From positions 62,001-126,000 of the forward strand of contig JAXMBI010000022.1 in NCBI GenBank assembly GCA_046349955.1: a stretch of DNA of 64,000 nt, written 5' to 3'. This DNA comes from JBGAPH01 sp046349955. Lineage in GTDB: Bacteria; Planctomycetota; Planctomycetia; Pirellulales; JBGAPH01. Shown here in pieces: positions 42,015 to 50,768 of the stretch. A model generated the notes under the pieces. The model did not search any database. It saw only the letters and a list, made by a program, of their open reading frames with translations, and had not been told where the DNA came from. Each line of letters begins with the position of its first letter. The first letter of the stretch is position 1. Position numbers and translations under genes: made by a program.

Positions 42015-42929
42015 GTGAAACGCATCAGCCCCTCGACCGTGACGGTCGGCATGCTGGCCATCCTGTTCGGCCTGGTGGCCGCGTATGGCGCACGCCGCTT
42101 CTTCGAACCGGCTCCTCCCGTCGACACGCGGGTGGAGGTGGTCGTTGCCCGCATCAACCTGCCCAAGTACGCCCGCATTCGCGAGCAGGACGTGGAAGTG
42201 ATCAAGGTCGATCCCGCCAAGGTTCCGGCCGGCGCGATCCATTCGCGTCAGTTGGCGTTGTACCGCACGGTCCACGACACGCTGATGGCGGGCCAGCCGA
42301 TCACCGAGGGCGCGCTCTACGGTGTGGGCGAAACCCCCACCCTGGCCGAGCAGCTCCCCACCGGCTACCGCGCGGTGACGATTGCCGTCGACCGCATCAA
42401 CGCCCTGGGCGGCTTGCTGCTCCCCGAGTCGTATGTCGACATCTCGCTGACCGTGAACAGCGCTCACCCTGATCTGCAGGGGATCGCCACCAAAACGATC
42501 CTGCGGCACATCAAGGTGCTGGCCACCAGCCAGCAGCGCTTCAAGAGCGAAGAGCGGATGGAGCCCGAGTTTCGCAGCGTCACCGTGGCCGTCACGCCCG
42601 AAGACGCCAACAAGCTGATCCTGGCCCAGCGCCACGGCACGCTCAGCGTCACATTGCGGGGCGAACACGACGACGAGCTCGCCGAGAACAACGGCGACCT
42701 GGCCAACGTCTACTCGCTGCTCGGCATCGACCCCGTTCGCCGCCAACAGCATAAGGCAGAGGTCTGGCTCGGCACCCGCATGCAGGAGGTGAAGTTCGGC
42801 GAGGCTCGCATCCTAGAGGCCGAGCGGGCCACCGCTGCCCAGCAGAACCGCCAGCCGGTCGCCCGCAGCGCGGCCCTGCCGCCGAACGAGCTGGAAAACG
42901 ACCCGCTGGCCGAAGGCGGCGGGAACTAA
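42015..42929 (+). CDS. cpaB: Flp pilus assembly protein CpaB/RcpC
   Basis: The protein has 304 residues with a GTG start at 42015. One N-terminal membrane helix (TVGMLAILFGLVAAYGARRF) is followed by a SAF-like beta-clip domain (VVARINLPKYARIREQDVEV) and the CpaB core GYRAVTIAVDRINALGGLLLPESYVD. The C-terminal 80 residues are charged and Pro/Ala-rich. CpaB is periplasmic and thought to support the secretin, but no secretin gene lies next to it here. Confidence 0.88.
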   Translation: MKRISPSTVTVGMLAILFGLVAAYGARRFFEPAPPVDTRVEVVVARINLPKYARIREQDVEVIKVDPAKVPAGAIHSRQLALYRTVHDTLMAGQPITEGALYGVGETPTLAEQLPTGYRAVTIAVDRINALGGLLLPESYVDISLTVNSAHPDLQGIATKTILRHIKVLATSQQRFKSEERMEPEFRSVTVAVTPEDANKLILAQRHGTLSVTLRGEHDDELAENNGDLANVYSLLGIDPVRRQQHKAEVWLGTRMQEVKFGEARILEAERATAAQQNRQPVARSAALPPNELENDPLAEGGGN

Positions 42930-42941
42930 CGGAAACGTCGA

Positions 42942-42974
42942 TCCCTCTCCCCGCGGGGGGAGAGGGCAAGGTGG
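42942..42974. repeat. CTCTCCCC/GGGGAGAGGG dispersed palindrome
   Basis: CCCTCTCCCCGCGGGGGGAGAGGG is a perfect or near-perfect hairpin followed by CAAGGTGG. It is a copy of the family at 24317-24350 and lies between cpaB and the TadG-like gene. Confidence 0.65.
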
Positions 42975-43015
42975 AACGCAGTCGCTTGTAAAGCCAGTAA
43001 CGAGAAGTCACGACC

Positions 43016-44182
43016 ATGAAACGCCAGCCCTTCACAATCCGCCGATCGACCGCCCGCCGCGGCCAGCGTCGGGGCGTGGTGGTGCTGCACGTGCTCGTGG
43101 CCTTGGTGCTGCTGTTGCTCGTCGCCTCGCTGGCGATCAATTGGGCCTGGCTCACGCTGGTGGCCCGCAACCTGCAAGCCCGGGCCGACGCCGCAGCTTT
43201 GGCTGGGGCGCCGGGGCTGCTCGACGAAGATCTGCTCCGCGACCAAGCGGGCGACCAGGCCGACGACCGCCTCGAGGCCGAGGCCTTGGCCGACGACTGC
43301 CGGAAGCGGAACAACGCCGTGAGCGCGCCGTCGCTGCAGGTCGTTCCCGCTGATTTGCTGCTCACGCCCGGCGTCGTCGACGATCCGTCGCTCGGCGCCG
43401 CGGCCCAGTTCGCTCCCAACCTGCCGTACAACGCTCTGGAAGTGCGGGCCCAGCGCTCGTCGGCCGGCGCGAACCCGCTCACTTGGCTGCTCAACGTGTC
43501 GGGCATGGGGCCTGGGGCCTTGAGCGTGACGGCCCGTGCGGCGCTCGATAACTGGCTAGTCGGTTTTCAGCCCACCAGCGACCGTCGTTCGCCGGTCGTG
43601 CCGCTGGCGATCGACGTGCAGGCGTGGAAGAACGCCCGCACGCAAGACAAGTTTCCCAGCGGCGGCAACGGGGTGAAGGAAATCGTCGTGCGGCTGGGCA
43701 CGTTCGAAGCGAACGCCGTGACGGCGAACTCGGCCGTGATCGCCTATACCGGCGGGTTCCAGCCCGACCAGATCATCGACCAGGTGCTGCATGGCCTGTC
43801 GCCTGCTCACCTGACCGTCACCCACGGCCAACTGGGCCCGGTGAAGTCGAGCGCGGCGCCGGTCGTGTTCCGCGGAGCGAACAAGGTGGTGTCGTCGTTC
43901 GTCTCGCAGTTCGCAGACACCTTGCAGTCGCTCGTTGACGAAGGGCGCGACGCCCGCCGCGTGTTCTTGCTCTACGACTCGCAAGATCCGCAAACCAACG
44001 TGGCCGCAGGGCGGTTTCGCATCGTGGGCTTCGTGGCCGCCCGCGTGTGCCAGGCTCAGTTCACGTCGAACCACCTGCAGCTCACCCTCGAACCCTGCTT
44101 CCTGCTCCATCCCACGGCCTGGACTGCCTCCGACGCCGACCAGCCGAACCTGTACATCCACAAACTGAGAATCGTCCGCTAA
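43016..44182 (+). CDS. TadG-like membrane-anchored protein
   Basis: The protein has 388 residues. RRGQRRGVVVLHVLVALVLL is a basic stop followed by one membrane helix, as in TadG and other Tad minor components; ARNLQARADAAALAGA just after it is the usual TadG sequence. The remainder is an extracytoplasmic beta-rich domain including FVAARVCQAQFTSNHLQLTL. No von Willebrand factor A motif is seen, although some TadG proteins have one. It probably contributes to pilus assembly or anchoring. Confidence 0.75.
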   Translation: MKRQPFTIRRSTARRGQRRGVVVLHVLVALVLLLLVASLAINWAWLTLVARNLQARADAAALAGAPGLLDEDLLRDQAGDQADDRLEAEALADDCRKRNNAVSAPSLQVVPADLLLTPGVVDDPSLGAAAQFAPNLPYNALEVRAQRSSAGANPLTWLLNVSGMGPGALSVTARAALDNWLVGFQPTSDRRSPVVPLAIDVQAWKNARTQDKFPSGGNGVKEIVVRLGTFEANAVTANSAVIAYTGGFQPDQIIDQVLHGLSPAHLTVTHGQLGPVKSSAAPVVFRGANKVVSSFVSQFADTLQSLVDEGRDARRVFLLYDSQDPQTNVAAGRFRIVGFVAARVCQAQFTSNHLQLTLEPCFLLHPTAWTASDADQPNLYIHKLRIVR

Positions 44183-44249
44183 CGTCCGCGCCGGCTTCCG
44201 CTTTTGTTCGCCGGCCGCCCACCGATCCTGCTTTAGAGGTGCTTCCAAG

Positions 44250-45380
44250 ATGCGTATCGTGATTGCAGACCACCAGCGGTCGCGGAGCCAAGAGCTGCGA
44301 CGGCAGGTGCTGGCCGCGGGCCTCGAGTGCCAAAGCGGCGACGTCGTAGCCTACGACTCGGTGCCCGCGCGAATTGCCGAAGCCGGCCCCGAGCTGGTGC
44401 TCGTGATCTGCGACGACGAGGGCGAAGCGAGCCTGGCGGCCATCCGCGCGGCCTTCCAGGTCACCGGGGCGCCGGTGTTGGCCTGCGGCCCGGCCCACGA
44501 CGCGGCTCGCATTCGCGAATCGCTCAAGGCGGGCGCCCGCGAGTACTTCGACCTGAACGATCTGCACCGTGAGCTGGTGGGGGCGATTCACAAGTACCAG
44601 CCCCGCGAGCCGGGCGCTCAGCGTGGCACGGTGATCGCGCTTTACTCGCCCACCGGCGGTGTGGGCGTGTCGACCACGGCCGTGAATTTGGCCGCTACGC
44701 TTGCCGCCGAAAACCGCGGCCAGGTGGCCTTAGCCGAACTGAAGCCGGCGCCAGGCGATCTCTCGCTGATGCTCGACCTGAACCCCGAGCACACGCTCGA
44801 CGACGTGTGCATCCACGCCCGCCGCCTCGACAAGCAACTGCTGCTCGGCGCCCTGGTCGACCATGCGGCTGGGCTGCGAGTGTTGGCCCAGGAGGGCTAT
44901 CCCGAAGACGGCAGCCGTCCCGAAAACTTGCTGACGCCGCAGATCGTGCGACAGATCGTGCTGTTGTTGCGGGGCATCTGCCGCACCTCGGTGCTCGACC
45001 TCGATCATCGCCTGGGCGAACCGCAGTTCGAAGCGATGCGGTTGGCCAACTTCGTCGGTTTGGTCACGCGACCCGAAGTCACCGCCCTGCGGCGGGCGCG
45101 CTGGGCGCTCGACGTCGCCGCCCACCACGGCCTCGAGCGCGACCGCTTCCGCCTGATCCTTACCCACGCCGGCGAGAAGAGCCAGATTGGCCTCGAGCAG
45201 GTTGAGCGGACCCTGGGGATCCGCGTTTTCCAAACCATTCCCGAGGATCGCCGCGCCGCCGGCCGTGCGGTGAACGCCGGCTTGCCGCTGGCGGCCCTCT
45301 CGCGGCTGTCGAAGCTCAGCCGCAGCTTTTCGGCCTTTGCCCGTTGTGTCGAGTCCACCGCTAGGAGCACGATTGCATGA
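44250..45380 (+). CDS. cpaE: CpaE/TadZ-like localisation protein with degenerate Walker A
   Basis: The protein has 376 residues. Residues 1-120 form a receiver-like domain (MRIVIADHQRSRSQEL, VLVICDDEGEAS). A MinD/ParA-like domain begins near 130 with SPTGGVGVSTTAVNLA, where both lysines of the deviant Walker A (KGGxGK) are replaced by Thr and Val. Later segments VLDLDHRLGEPQFEAM and GLVTRPEVTALRRAR fit CpaE. CpaE/TadZ proteins place the pilus machine in the cell. Loss of the lysines implies no ATP hydrolysis, a state known in this family. Its stop overlaps the start of cpaF by 4 nt (ATGA). Confidence 0.85.
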   Translation: MRIVIADHQRSRSQELRRQVLAAGLECQSGDVVAYDSVPARIAEAGPELVLVICDDEGEASLAAIRAAFQVTGAPVLACGPAHDAARIRESLKAGAREYFDLNDLHRELVGAIHKYQPREPGAQRGTVIALYSPTGGVGVSTTAVNLAATLAAENRGQVALAELKPAPGDLSLMLDLNPEHTLDDVCIHARRLDKQLLLGALVDHAAGLRVLAQEGYPEDGSRPENLLTPQIVRQIVLLLRGICRTSVLDLDHRLGEPQFEAMRLANFVGLVTRPEVTALRRARWALDVAAHHGLERDRFRLILTHAGEKSQIGLEQVERTLGIRVFQTIPEDRRAAGRAVNAGLPLAALSRLSKLSRSFSAFARCVESTARSTIA

Positions 45381-46738
45381 ACATGCCTTTCGACATTTTC
45401 CGCGGTCGCGGCGACGTAGCGGTGCAAGATCGGCCCGCGCCGCGCGCGGGCGACGGCTTCGAGGCGGAGTTCCAGCGGATCAAGACTCGGCTCCACCGCG
45501 AGCTGATCGATTCGCTCGACCTCTCGCGGATCGCCGCGCTCGACGAGCCGCGCCTGCGACGGCATATTCGCAGCCTGGCCGAGAGCCTGCTGCGGAGCCG
45601 CTCGGAGCTGCTTTCCTCGGTCGACGAAGAGCGTCTGATCGACGAGCTGCTGGCCGAATCGTTTGGCCTCGGGCCGCTCGAGCCCTACATGCAAGACCCG
45701 GACGTGACCGACATTCTGGTCAACGGCCCGCGCGAAGTGTATGTGGAGCGGTTCGGCCGCCTGCAAGAAACCAACACGGTGTTCGCCGACAACGAGCACT
45801 TGCTGCAAATCATCGGCCGCATCGCGGCTCGCGTGGGTCGCCGCATCGACGAGCAATCGCCGATGGTCGACGCTCGCCTGCCCGACGGCTCTCGCGTCAA
45901 CGCGATCATTCCGCCCCTGGCCCTGAACGGCCCGGTGCTCTCGATTCGCCGCTTCGGCCATCGTCCGCTCGAGCTCGACGACTTGCTCGGCTTCGACTCG
46001 CTGTGCCCCGAGATCGTCTCGGTGTTGCAGGGCGCCATCGAAGGCCGCGTGAACGTGATGATCTCAGGCGGCACCGGCGCCGGCAAAACGACGCTGCTCA
46101 ACGTGGTGTCGCGGTTCATTCCGGCCGACGAACGCCTGGTGACGATCGAAGACTCGGCGGAACTCAAGCTGCAGCGCAAGCACGTGGTGTCGCTGGAAAC
46201 GCGCCCCGCCAACGCTGAAGGCAACGGCCTGATCTCGCAACGCGAGTTGGTTCGCAACAGTCTGCGTATGCGGCCCGACCGCATCATCCTGGGCGAAGTC
46301 CGCGGGCCGGAAGCCCTCGACATGCTCCAGGCCATGAACACCGGCCACGAAGGCTCGCTGACCACGATCCACGCCAACGACACCGACGACGCTCTCTCGC
46401 GGCTCGAGGTGATGGTGAGCATGGCGGGCTACGAACTGCCGGTCTCGGTGGTGCGGCGTTACATCGCCTCGGCGATCACGCTGGTGGTCCACGTCGCCCG
46501 CTTGAAGGGGGGCATCCGCCGCGTGACCCGCGTGTCGGAAATCATGGGACTCGAGAACGGCGAATACCGGATGCAGGAGCTGTTCGGGTTCAAGCAAGAA
46601 GGGGTCGACGATCAGGGCCTGGCTCGCGGTTCGTTCTACGCCTCGGGCAACGTGCCCAAGTTCGCCCGCCGGCTCGATGAGATGGGCGTGGCGCTGCCGC
46701 GCGACGCCTTCGCCGCCCGCACCTTGAGCAGCAAGTAA
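45377..46738 (+). CDS. cpaF: Tad pilus ATPase CpaF/TadA
   Basis: The protein has 453 residues. An N-terminal helical region leads to the secretion ATPase domain with MQDPDVTDILVNGPREVYVE, Walker A GGTGAGKTT near 231-239, the Asp box TIEDSAELKL, Walker B RIILGEVRGPEALDM and the His box GHEGSLTTIHANDTDDAL. All are intact, so it is an active hexameric ATPase that powers pilus assembly at the inner membrane. It is coupled to cpaE by a 4-nt overlap and followed after a repeat-filled gap by tadB. Confidence 0.96.
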   Translation: MNMPFDIFRGRGDVAVQDRPAPRAGDGFEAEFQRIKTRLHRELIDSLDLSRIAALDEPRLRRHIRSLAESLLRSRSELLSSVDEERLIDELLAESFGLGPLEPYMQDPDVTDILVNGPREVYVERFGRLQETNTVFADNEHLLQIIGRIAARVGRRIDEQSPMVDARLPDGSRVNAIIPPLALNGPVLSIRRFGHRPLELDDLLGFDSLCPEIVSVLQGAIEGRVNVMISGGTGAGKTTLLNVVSRFIPADERLVTIEDSAELKLQRKHVVSLETRPANAEGNGLISQRELVRNSLRMRPDRIILGEVRGPEALDMLQAMNTGHEGSLTTIHANDTDDALSRLEVMVSMAGYELPVSVVRRYIASAITLVVHVARLKGGIRRVTRVSEIMGLENGEYRMQELFGFKQEGVDDQGLARGSFYASGNVPKFARRLDEMGVALPRDAFAARTLSSK

Positions 46739-46739
46739 C

Positions 46740-46819
46740 GTAGGGTGGGGCGCGCGAAGCAAGCCCCACCAAGACAGCGTATGAAGACGGTGGGGCTCGC
46801 GTTGCTCGCCCCACCCTAC
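46740..46819. repeat. GTAGGGTGGGGC dispersed repeat, inverted pair
   Basis: GTAGGGTGGGGC (46740-46751) and GCCCCACCCTAC (about 46808-46819) face each other. Internal half copies (GCCCCACC, GGTGGGGC) lie between them. The element fills the cpaF-tadB gap. Confidence 0.65.
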
Positions 46820-46847
46820 AAGCTCCTCGCTTATCGAGACCAACGCA

Positions 46848-47768
46848 ATGTCCGCCGGTGTCTTCAGCATCATGATCTTGGCCTTCACGGCCGTGTCGTC
46901 GTCGGTCGCCGGCATCGCGCTCGCGGTTCGCGATGTCTCGGCGCGGCGTGCTCGCGTGGTGCGCCGGTTGGGGCTGAACGACGAAGAAGAAATCGCGCTC
47001 TTGCCGCCGCGTCCGCGGGCCGGCGTCGATCGCTGGTTCGCCCTGCTGATCGAAGGCACAGGGCTGGGAATCTCGGCCTCGGCCGCTCTGGCCCTGGTCG
47101 CCGCGGGCGGACTGATTGGCTGTGCAGCGCCGCTGCTCCTGGCTGACACTTTGCTCGGCGCCGGCATTGGCCTGGTCTTGGGCGCCGGCCTGCCGCTGGG
47201 GATCTTCATGTGGGCTCGCGCCCGTCGCCTGGCCAAGCTGCAGAAGCTGCTGCCGGAAGGGCTGGAGATCGTGGCCGACAGCGTGCGGGCGGGGCATAGC
47301 ATTGAGCAAGCCTGCAACGAAGTGGCCATCGACCTGAAGGGCCCAATTTCGCAAGAGTTCGGCCGCTGCGTTCACCAACTCAAGCTCGGACACACCTTGC
47401 CGGCCGTGCTCGAGCAGCTTGTCGACCGGGCGCCGCTCGTGGAGTTGCGGATCTTTTCGACCGCCGTGATGGTGCATCGGCAAACGGGCGGCAACTTGGC
47501 CCTGCTCACCGAGCGGTTGGCCCATGCCTCACGAGATCGCCAGGGCCTTCGCGATCACCTGAGCGCCGTGACCTCGGGCAGCCGGTTCTCGGCGGTTGGC
47601 CTGATCCTGGCCTCGATCTTCGGCGTGGCCGCACTCAGCTACATCCAACCTGCCTACCAGCGGACGCTGTGGACCCACCCGATGGGACCGACGCTGCTGG
47701 CTACGGCCGTGGGCCTGCAAGTGATCGGCCTGATCTGGCTGTGGCGCGTGATGCGCGTGCGAAGCTAA
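46848..47768 (+). CDS. tadB: Tad inner-membrane platform protein TadB
   Basis: The protein has 306 residues. It has one N-terminal helix, two central helices (ALVAAGGLIGCAAPLLLAD, IGLVLGAGLPLGIFMWAR) and a T2SSF domain (LPEGLEIVADSVRAGHSIEQA, TGGNLALLTERLA), then two C-terminal helices. This is the TadB layout. It pairs with TadC to form the platform turned by CpaF. The spacing between tadB and tadC is filled by two dispersed palindromes. Confidence 0.92.
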   Translation: MSAGVFSIMILAFTAVSSSVAGIALAVRDVSARRARVVRRLGLNDEEEIALLPPRPRAGVDRWFALLIEGTGLGISASAALALVAAGGLIGCAAPLLLADTLLGAGIGLVLGAGLPLGIFMWARARRLAKLQKLLPEGLEIVADSVRAGHSIEQACNEVAIDLKGPISQEFGRCVHQLKLGHTLPAVLEQLVDRAPLVELRIFSTAVMVHRQTGGNLALLTERLAHASRDRQGLRDHLSAVTSGSRFSAVGLILASIFGVAALSYIQPAYQRTLWTHPMGPTLLATAVGLQVIGLIWLWRVMRVRS

Positions 47769-47773
47769 CTCCG

Positions 47774-47882
47774 ATTCCCTCTCCCCCTGGGAGAGGGCTA
47801 GGGTGAGGGAAACCCGGCAACCTCGTCGCGGATGATAAGTCTGCCGGCCCTCACCCCGACCCTCTCCCACAGGGAGAGGGAG
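47774..47882. repeat. Two inverted copies of the CTCTCCC dispersed palindrome
   Basis: Copies at 47774-47810 (with a CTAGGGTGAGGG tail) and 47848-47882 (with a CCCTCACCCC head) face each other in opposite orientation, separated by about 37 bases. They lie in the tadB-tadC gap. Confidence 0.7.
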
Positions 47883-47932
47883 AAGAAACCCAAGACACAC
47901 TGAACTGCGAACCCTGACGGCTCGAGTCGACC

Positions 47933-48979
47933 ATGATCCAAACGCTCTCCTTGTTCGCGACCGTGTCGAGCTCCGCCGGGCTGAGCCCGAGCTTCCTTGG
48001 CGCTGCGGCAGTGTTCGCCGCGGCGGCCGCGCTCTTCTTCGTGGTCGCTCGCCGGGCGCTCGACTCGCGGAAGCGGTTGGCCGACCGGCTCGACCGTGCT
48101 CTGCCGGGCGATCGCCTCGATGAGCCCGAGCCGGGCATCTTCGGCGACCTGACGCCCGCCTTGGCCGCGCAGTTGCCGGAAACTCGCCGCGGCAACGAGG
48201 CGTTCCGTAAGCTGCTGCGTTCGGCCGGTCTCTATCAGCCGAGCGCCTCGCAGAGCGTGGCCGCGTTGCGGTTCGTGCTGCTCGTGGCGCCGCTGGTGAT
48301 CGCCGGGCTGCTCGCCATCCTCTCGGAGAGCGAGCATACTTTTGGCATTCTCGTCGGCGGTTTCGTGGCCGCCGCGGCGCTCTCCATTCTGCCGCGGCTC
48401 TATGTGTGGGCTCGCGGCAACAATCGCCGCCAAGCGATTCAGGCCGGCCTGCCCGACACGCTCGACATGCTCAGCATGTGCTTGGGGGGCGGCATGCCCT
48501 TGGGCCAAAGCCTGGCCCACGTAGCCGGCCAGATGCCGCACTGCCCGGCCTTGGCCGAAGAGCTGCTCATCCTCCGCCGGCAAGCCGAGGTGGGGAGCCT
48601 GAAGCAGGCCCTGGCCGACTTCTGCTCCCGCAACGATCTGCCCGAAACGCGGCAGCTCGTGAACTTGCTGACCCGCGGCGAACGGCTGGGTTCGCGGGTG
48701 GCCGGCTCGTTGATGGAGCAAGCCGATCGGCTGCGGGAATCGCGCAAGCAAACTGCCCTGCGTCAGGCGAACAAGACTCCGGTGAAGCTCGTGCTGCCGA
48801 TCATGTTCTGCTTCGCTCCGGCTGCCTTGATTCTGCTGGTGGGGCCAGCGATGCTGGAATTGAAGGAGTTCTTGGCCCCCACGGTGGGCCGCAGCATCTT
48901 GTCGACCAACGAAGGGCTCGGCACGCGGGGGATCTTCCGCACGCTCGAGAACCTCGATCAAGGGGTGAACGTACCGTAG
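47933..48979 (+). CDS. tadC: Tad inner-membrane platform protein TadC
   Basis: The protein has 348 residues with a leading helix (AAAVFAAAAALFFVVARRAL), two middle helices (RFVLLVAPLVIAGLLAIL, LVGGFVAAAALSILPRL), the T2SSF domain (LPDTLDMLSMCLGGGMPLGQS) and a C-terminal helix (VLPIMFCFAPAALILLVG). It is the normal TadC partner of TadB. It is the last recognised gene of the locus; a TadD-type TPR gene does not follow. Confidence 0.92.
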   Translation: MIQTLSLFATVSSSAGLSPSFLGAAAVFAAAAALFFVVARRALDSRKRLADRLDRALPGDRLDEPEPGIFGDLTPALAAQLPETRRGNEAFRKLLRSAGLYQPSASQSVAALRFVLLVAPLVIAGLLAILSESEHTFGILVGGFVAAAALSILPRLYVWARGNNRRQAIQAGLPDTLDMLSMCLGGGMPLGQSLAHVAGQMPHCPALAEELLILRRQAEVGSLKQALADFCSRNDLPETRQLVNLLTRGERLGSRVAGSLMEQADRLRESRKQTALRQANKTPVKLVLPIMFCFAPAALILLVGPAMLELKEFLAPTVGRSILSTNEGLGTRGIFRTLENLDQGVNVP

Positions 48980-49005
48980 GGGTAGGCTGAGTCTAAGCTG
49001 ATCTG

Positions 49006-49075
49006 CACAGGCTGGAAGCCTGTGCCACGAAGCTGATTGTGAACTTGACTCTGTGGGACAGGCTTCCAGCCTGTC
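49006..49075. repeat. Inverted pair of ACAGGCTGGAAGCCTGT repeats
   Basis: CACAGGCTGGAAGCCTGTG (49006-49024) and GACAGGCTTCCAGCCTGTC (49057-49075) are inverted copies, and each is itself a palindrome. This is a common dispersed intergenic element. It lies just after tadC. Confidence 0.75.
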
Positions 49076-49268
49076 TCTTGAGCACAACGTGAGGCCGCGC
49101 GACGAGCGGACCAGGGAACGACGTTAGCATGCTCATCCTCCTGGCATGCGTTCGCCGTCGCCGGCCTCACGCCTTTCTTGCCGCGGTCGCTCGCGTGAAT
49201 GCCCTCGCTGACGCGCTGGGTTATGATGCGAGGAACACCAGTCTGCAGCGTAAGCGAGGAACCCCACG

Positions 49269-50768
49269 ATGGACGAGCGCGCACCTGAGGCCGCGTTCGA
49301 CCGCGCGGGGCTCGAGCGCGCCGTGCGCCGTGGCCTGCATTCCGCCGCTTGGCTGCAAGCCGCTTCGCAGCTCGTCTCGATCGCCGTGCTGGCCGTGCTC
49401 ATGCGGCTGGTCGGACCCGACGGCTACGGCCTGTTGGGCATGGTCTTCCCCTTGCTCAATCTGTTGCGGCTGTTCACCACACTCGGGCTAAACGTCGCGA
49501 CGGTGCAGCGCGCCGAGCTCGCGCCCGCCGAGATCTCGGCCATGTTCTGGTGGAACATGGCGCTCGGCGCTGCGGCGTCGCTCGTGGCCGCTGCGGCCGC
49601 GCCGGGGCTCGCGCTCTTCTATGGCAACGGGGCGGTGACGCCGGTGGCGCTTGCCATGGCCTTCACGCCGCTGCTGATGGCCTTGGGCGCACAGCATCAA
49701 GCGCTGCTCGAGCGCAAACTCGAGATCGGGGCCGTGGCTCGGCTGCGCTTAGCTGCGCAAGTCATCGGCAGCGCGGCCAGCATCGCGGCCGCGGCCGCGG
49801 CGGGGTTGGGGGCGGGAGCGCTCGTGACCGGACAGTACGTCGAATTGCTGGCGCTCGCGGCGTTGGCCTGGGCTGTCGAACCTTGGCGGCCAGGCAGGCC
49901 GCGGTTGGCGCGTGAGTCGTGGGGCCTGCTTCGCTTCGGTGGGCAGTACACGCTCAGCCAGCTGGTGTTCTTCGTGGCCGGAAATCTCGATAAGGTGTTG
50001 GTGGGCCTGTGGTTCGGCGAACGTGCCCTGGGTTGGTACAGCCAGGCTTTTCAGGTTGCTCAGAAGCCCGTGCTGCTCGTCACCACGCCGGTGAGCAGCG
50101 TGATGCTGCCCGCCTTGGCCCGGGCCGTGGGAGACCGGGCGGCCCATGCCGCGCTCGTCGGCTCGTTCTTTCGGCTTACGGCGGCGCTGCTGTGGCCCTG
50201 CGGCGTGGGGCTGTTGATCGTTGCACCCGAGGCGATGCTTGCGCTCGGCGGCCCTGAGTGGGCGCCGGCAGGCGGGCTGCTGCGCGCCCTAGGGTTAACC
50301 CTGCTCGTGCAAGGGTTCGTGAACCTATGCGGCAGCGTCTTCGCCGCGGCGGGGCGGGCCGATCGCTTGCTCTTGGGCGCTGTGGTGCTTGCGCTGAGCC
50401 TTGCTGTGGCCTACGCGGTTGCACTCACGCTCGCGCCAAGGTTCGCCTCGGACGCGCTCGTGCAACTCGAAGCGATGGCTTGGGCGCATTCGGTTGCGTT
50501 GCTCGTCGTCGGCTTCCCCTACGTCGCTTGGTGCTGCCGAACGGAAGGAGTAACGCTGCGCGCGTTGACTGTTTTGCTTTGGCCCGCGCTGCGCTCAGCG
50601 CTGCTCATGGGCCTTATCGTATTCTGCGTGCGCACGATGCTCATGTCGTTGGCATTGGTCAGCGCGCTGTCGCTTTTGTTGCTCGAGGTGGGCGCGGGCG
50701 CACTAAGCTATCTCTGGCTCGCGCGGCGCGACTTGGCCGCGGCGCTCGCGCTGCGCTCGAACAGCTAG
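49269..50768 (+). CDS. Polysaccharide flippase (Wzx/MATE-like)
   Basis: The protein has 499 residues with about 12-14 hydrophobic helices. It begins with the typical RGLHSAAWLQAASQLVSIAV and MRLVGPDGYGLLGM segments of Wzx-type flippases, then FGGQYTLSQLVFFVAGNLDKVLVG and GWYSQAFQVAQKP, which match the WzxC/colanic-acid subgroup. It moves lipid-linked polysaccharide repeat units across the inner membrane. No glycosyltransferase cluster surrounds it. GAGGAA upstream of ATG 49269 is a fair ribosome binding site. Confidence 0.88.
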   Translation: MDERAPEAAFDRAGLERAVRRGLHSAAWLQAASQLVSIAVLAVLMRLVGPDGYGLLGMVFPLLNLLRLFTTLGLNVATVQRAELAPAEISAMFWWNMALGAAASLVAAAAAPGLALFYGNGAVTPVALAMAFTPLLMALGAQHQALLERKLEIGAVARLRLAAQVIGSAASIAAAAAAGLGAGALVTGQYVELLALAALAWAVEPWRPGRPRLARESWGLLRFGGQYTLSQLVFFVAGNLDKVLVGLWFGERALGWYSQAFQVAQKPVLLVTTPVSSVMLPALARAVGDRAAHAALVGSFFRLTAALLWPCGVGLLIVAPEAMLALGGPEWAPAGGLLRALGLTLLVQGFVNLCGSVFAAAGRADRLLLGAVVLALSLAVAYAVALTLAPRFASDALVQLEAMAWAHSVALLVVGFPYVAWCCRTEGVTLRALTVLLWPALRSALLMGLIVFCVRTMLMSLALVSALSLLLLEVGAGALSYLWLARRDLAAALALRSNS

